NCBI GenBank assembly: GCA_947034885.2
Contig: OX344754.2
Span: 14,340,501 to 14,404,500, forward strand
Origin: Thuidium tamariscinum
Lineage: Eukaryota; Streptophyta; Bryopsida; Hypnales; Thuidiaceae
Length of the DNA: 64,000 bases
Reading direction: 5' to 3'
Positions 60,231-64,000 of this stretch are shown here, in pieces; the stretch's first letter is position 1, and each line of letters starts with the position of its first letter. Both the position numbers and the translations under genes were made by a program. Below the pieces are notes generated by a model, which was not told the DNA's origin, made no database searches, and worked only from the letters and a program-made list of their open reading frames with translations.

Positions 60231-62554
60231 ATGAAGACGCTGGATTTCACATGGCGAGTATTAAGGAGCAGATGGCTGGTGCTGGCAGCAGGTTTATGGA
60301 TTGAAAGCATTGCAGGGGCTGCGTACACTTTCGGCGTTTACTCTCAAAGCCTGAAGCTAGCTCTTGGCTATGACCAGAAGCATTTGGACACCTTGGCCTT
60401 TTTCAAGGGCATAGGAGGCAACGTGGGCGTCCTCTCTGGGCTTTTCTACGATGTGGTGCCTCCATGGGTTGTGGTCCTCACTGGTGCGGCAGAGTGTGCC
60501 TTCGGGTACTCCATGTTGTGGTTGGCCGTCACAGGCACCATTGCTCCTGCTTTTTGGCAGATGTGCGTATTCATATGTATGGCCAGCAACAGCCAGACAT
60601 TCTTCAGCACGGCTTGCGTGGTGACCAATGTGAAGGTGTTCCCCAACCAGAGGGGCGTCGTCATCGGTTTGCTGAAGGGATTCTTAGGGCTGAGTGGTGC
60701 TATCCTAGCCCAAGTCTTTTATGCTGTATACCCTGATGACCCTAGCTCGTTCCTGCTGCTGCTCTCTTGGCTGCCAGCCGTGGTGTCGTTGCTTTTGATG
60801 GTCGTTGTTCGTGTTGCCCATGTTGACGATGCTGCAGATGACAATGCCGTGTTTACGGAATTTTCGACGGTTGCGACGTGTTTAGCCGCGTACCTGACTT
60901 TGGTTATTATTTTGGAGAATTTCTGGAGTGATCGTAGTTGGTTTAGTTACGCGGTGTGTTTGATTTTGGTTGGGTTTATGCTACTGCTGTTCCTTGTGGT
61001 TATCAAAGCAGAGTTGAGGGAAAGGAAGGAAGGTCAGTCTTCAATTTCAACGCCATTGTTGTGTGACACGAGGAATTCCGATTCTGGTTGCAGTCACAAT
61101 GGATCCTCAAACAGTAGAGGGGCTTCAAGTGACCCAGAAATAGGTTCGAACAAGCATGGCCATTTGATACCCGATGAAGGCGGGGAAGAAGCAGGTGGGA
61201 GAGGGGAGGAGCATACTCTTGGTCAAGCACTGGGTTCATTAGATTTCTGGCTTCTGGTGGTGATCATGTTTTGCTCCATGGGTTCGGGTACAACAGCCAT
61301 TGATAACATGGGTCAAATTGGTGCATCGTTGGGGTACAAGCAAGTGGAAATTAACACGTTTATCTCCTTGATTAGCATATGGAATTTTTTGGGCCGCTTT
61401 GGAGCTGGCCTTGTCTCAGAGCTTCTCTTGCATATTCAAGGATTCTCCCGACCGTTCTGCTTGGCATTCAGTTTGGTAAGTAGACTACCCTTTTTAGTGT
61501 AATCATCCAAGTTCAAGTTGTTACATCCAAGTTCCTTCTAGGGGTTTTACTTCGTTGTTGCAGAGATACTCAGTTAGAGAATCTATTTCCGTGTCTTTTA
61601 GTAGTTTACATTGTTGGAAAGAAAATTTTCTATTGGATATTGTTGTGGTTTCTGGTAGAATTTAAATTCTCTAATATTTCTATCATTTGCACTCCTCATG
61701 AATTACTTGTGAATTGTTGAAGTTTGAAGTAGCAGGGTCACAATCTCAAGCCTAGATTATCTCTGAACCACAACTATTGCATCTCATGGAAGCATTCTTA
61801 GAGCCTAGAAGTTCCTTATTTCTTCAAAGTCATATGTTTGTCATCTGCATTTTAAATGGGTGACTCAACCCATAGGAAAGGGGACTTCGTTCCCTACCCT
61901 ACTTGCCATATGAACTCTTTTTTTTTTTTCAAGGAGCAAGGTTTCACTTTGAAGCATCACATGTTAATTATTCTTTTGGCATTAGATTAAGTTGATGTTG
62001 GTATGACATTTACTTGATACCAACTTAATTTTGGCATTATGATCTGCTAGGTTATCATCAATGTTTAGTGGGAGGAACTTTTTAGATGATACTGCTGATG
62101 CACTTTTGTTGCATGTGTGCAGGGATTGATGTGCTTGGGTCATCTTGTAATGGCGTCAGCTGTTAGAGGCTCTCTGTACGTGGGATCCATTATCCTGGGT
62201 GTATGTTATGGTGCTCAGTGGTCACTGATGCCAGCCATAACATCCGAGCTCTTTGGTTTAAGGTATTTTGGAACTTTATACAACACCATTGCCATATCAA
62301 GCCCAGTGGCAGCATACGTCTTGTCTGTTCAAGTGGCTGGGTACTTCTATGACAGAGAGGCGCAGAAGCAGCAGCATCTTGGAGCCATTAGCTGGGAGGA
62401 TCCGTTGTTGTGTGATGGACCCAGTTGCTTTCGTATCACCTTCATCATCCTGGCAGTCGTTTGTGCATTTGGTTGTGGAGTTTGTATGTGGCTGCTGGTA
62501 CGAACAAGACGGTTCTATGCAGAAGTTCATGAAAAATTGCACAAGGTTGACTAG
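60231..62554 (+). CDS. Nodulin-like major facilitator superfamily transporter
   Basis: Two exons, 60231-61475 and 62123-62554, with a 647-base phase-0 intron (donor TTTG|GTAAGT, acceptor GTGTGCAG). 558 residues, the usual size for the family. The N-terminal half is the Nodulin-like domain: SRWLVLAAGLWIESIAGAAY, then TFGVYSQSLKLALGYDQK and the FFKGIGGNVGVLSGL loop, with about six membrane helices. A long acidic, Gly/Ser-rich cytosolic loop (about 260-330) joins to a second helix bundle containing MFCSMGSGTTAIDNMGQIG and, in exon 2, QWSLMPAITSELFGLRYFGT LYN, a family signature. It ends in a short basic tail. A membrane transporter of unknown substrate; relatives are mostly uncharacterised. The ATG at 60231 starts just before the conserved N terminus. 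Exon 1 read through the donor would end at a stop at 61500. Confidence 0.93.
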
Positions 62555-64000
62555 ATTGAAAATAGGGGCGGTTAACAGAACATAGAATTTTCTTATTTTT
62601 AAAATTTTTCTCATACAAATGAAATGGGAAAAAGATAGATTGAAGATTAGGTTGTATAGATGCGTTTGGAAAAGAGAGAGCCAGGTCAATGTACAGGTCA
62701 TTATTGCGGGGCGATTGCGGACATTCCACACGTCCGAGGAGGGATAATGAGGCAAAAGCTTGAATGAGCTTACTCTACAGCTGCATATTTTTGGAAGGTA
62801 AAGCACTCTTTGTGGCCATTCAATGTACGTTCAAGCCCGGCTGAGCCACAAATTCACAAATCCCATGTCACCAATTTTTTGATGTTAGACTATATATGGC
62901 AGGAATACTGGTGCTCCGGAGACAGTACAGTGGATACGTGCTCATCAATTTCGTTGCGAAGCTTGATCCATGAAAGTGAGTGTGCAGTTATCCGCTTAAC
63001 CCACAGAAACTTTTCGGTGGGATTCAGTCTGCTAAAGTCACATCCTCTCGTAGACCTAATTACCGCAATGAAGAGTCGCAGCTATGGCGGGCTGTTCGAA
63101 GGGAAGGTCGGAGAACAGTGTAAGGCTCTAATTAAGCTTAGAATAGATTGGAGGAGCTAGTTTCGCCCTCAAGCGCAGAGGCATTGGGACAAGGAGTGCA
63201 TCATCTGTAGCATTATCCGATATTTGTAAAGAGAGTTTTCTGAAACCCAAACTACTCAAATTATTTAAATTATTCAATTGAGGTGGGAGTATGAATAGTG
63301 GAAGACCTTCTCGCATTAAATAAATTTGGATAATTTTGGATGAATATGATGCAATTTGAGTATTTGGATGAAATTTGGATGAAGGGTGTTTGAAGGTAGA
63401 TCCAGCAACTTAGGGTTTTAGAGGGTTTAGGGTTTCAGTTTTTGCCCCCAATGAATCCAAGAGCAGCCTATGCACTGATTGGATTGGATGGTTTCTCTAC
63501 ACTAGAGCATCTTTGTTAGATTCAACGAGTTTACAAACTACCCCAAAGTAAGCTCTCCAATTACCGCACCGGTGCGCACATCCAAAATTGGACAGAAACT
63601 GTTGCCATTGAATTGCAGAATGCAACTGCCAACTCAACTGCAATGGGTTCAAAATTTTGTAATAAGTTCATACTAAGTTACCCGATAACCATACACTTGT
63701 GCGGTGAACTTCCTCGGTGGCTACTCGGCTGTCATTCCTGCTCTCAAGGATCATGACGCAGAATTTTCTCTGAAACAGAATGTACAGTGGGGTCCCAATT
63801 AAAACGGCGTTTTCAAAATTACAGTGAAGGAAATTTCAGTGCAGCCAACTTTGAGAGCCTCTCAAGAGCTCAAAAATTGGTATTTTATCACGAAATCTTT
63901 ACCACAGTATCATCTTCATGTTAATAACACTGGTACCAAATTTCAAGGCTAGAAGATGCACCATAAAAAAGTTTTTCAAAATCTACCAACATGAGTAGTG
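62555..64000. other. 3' flank of the MFS gene, no second gene recognised
   Basis: A 116-codon frame at 62810-63160 (+) has no family resemblance and starts at GTG. From about 63400 the DNA is unremarkable; a TTAGGGTTTTAGAGGGTTTAGG stretch near 63410 is a short telomere-like or promoter-type motif. Confidence 0.4.

Noticed and set aside
60446-61239. Minus-strand and frame-shifted ORFs within the MFS gene
   Set aside because: Shadows of a well-supported transporter exon.
62810-63160. 116-codon plus-strand frame
   Set aside because: GTG start, no family resemblance, no supporting signals.

Overview
The window is nuclear DNA from a plant of the land-plant or streptophyte lineage. Genes have GT-AG introns, and the families are plant types: a class IV chitinase with a hevein domain, a nodulin-like MFS transporter, and a C2H2 finger with the plant QALGGH motif. 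Several genes are intronless. Coding DNA is relatively GC-rich, while the spaces between genes are AT-rich and full of small non-autonomous DNA transposons. A bryophyte or lycophyte is my guess; the sequence does not settle it. I recognised no rRNA, tRNA or CRISPR array, but I did not scan exhaustively for tRNAs.

Layout. 0.3-1.5 kb: secreted class IV chitinase (-). 5.4-8.4 kb: an intronless NFKBIL1-like ankyrin gene (-) with its flanks. The same block occurs again, same orientation, at 33.7-38.4 kb with a shortened gene and several inserted transposons. 8.4-33 kb: no intact gene found; this holds at least ten MITE-like elements, a decayed retropepsin-like gene (15.4-16.1 kb) and, at 33 kb, an orphan exon of a mitochondrial-type chaperonin 60. 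40.6-44.5 kb (perhaps to 46 kb): a multi-exon class 3 lipase of the diacylglycerol-lipase type (-). 49.8-52.3 kb: a five-exon C2H2 zinc-finger gene (+). 52.3-59 kb: more transposons. 60.2-62.6 kb: a two-exon nodulin-like MFS transporter (+).

The genes do not form a pathway; this is ordinary plant gene order. The richest signal is the mobile DNA. One set of about eight elements is bounded by TTAA and begins TTAACCCCTAA; one of them sits inside an arm of a foldback element, and the other arm acts as a built-in empty site showing that TTAA was duplicated. This is the piggyBac signature, which is not usual in plants. A second family of five elements begins GGGTCATTGCAAGAAACAC and makes 4-bp target duplications (CCAA, TACA, TAGT, TATT). 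No transposase for either was found here. CACTA-like, Tourist-like, hAT-like and Mutator-like short elements are also present.

Exon models were made by eye from reading frame, splice sites and family knowledge; no alignment or search was run.
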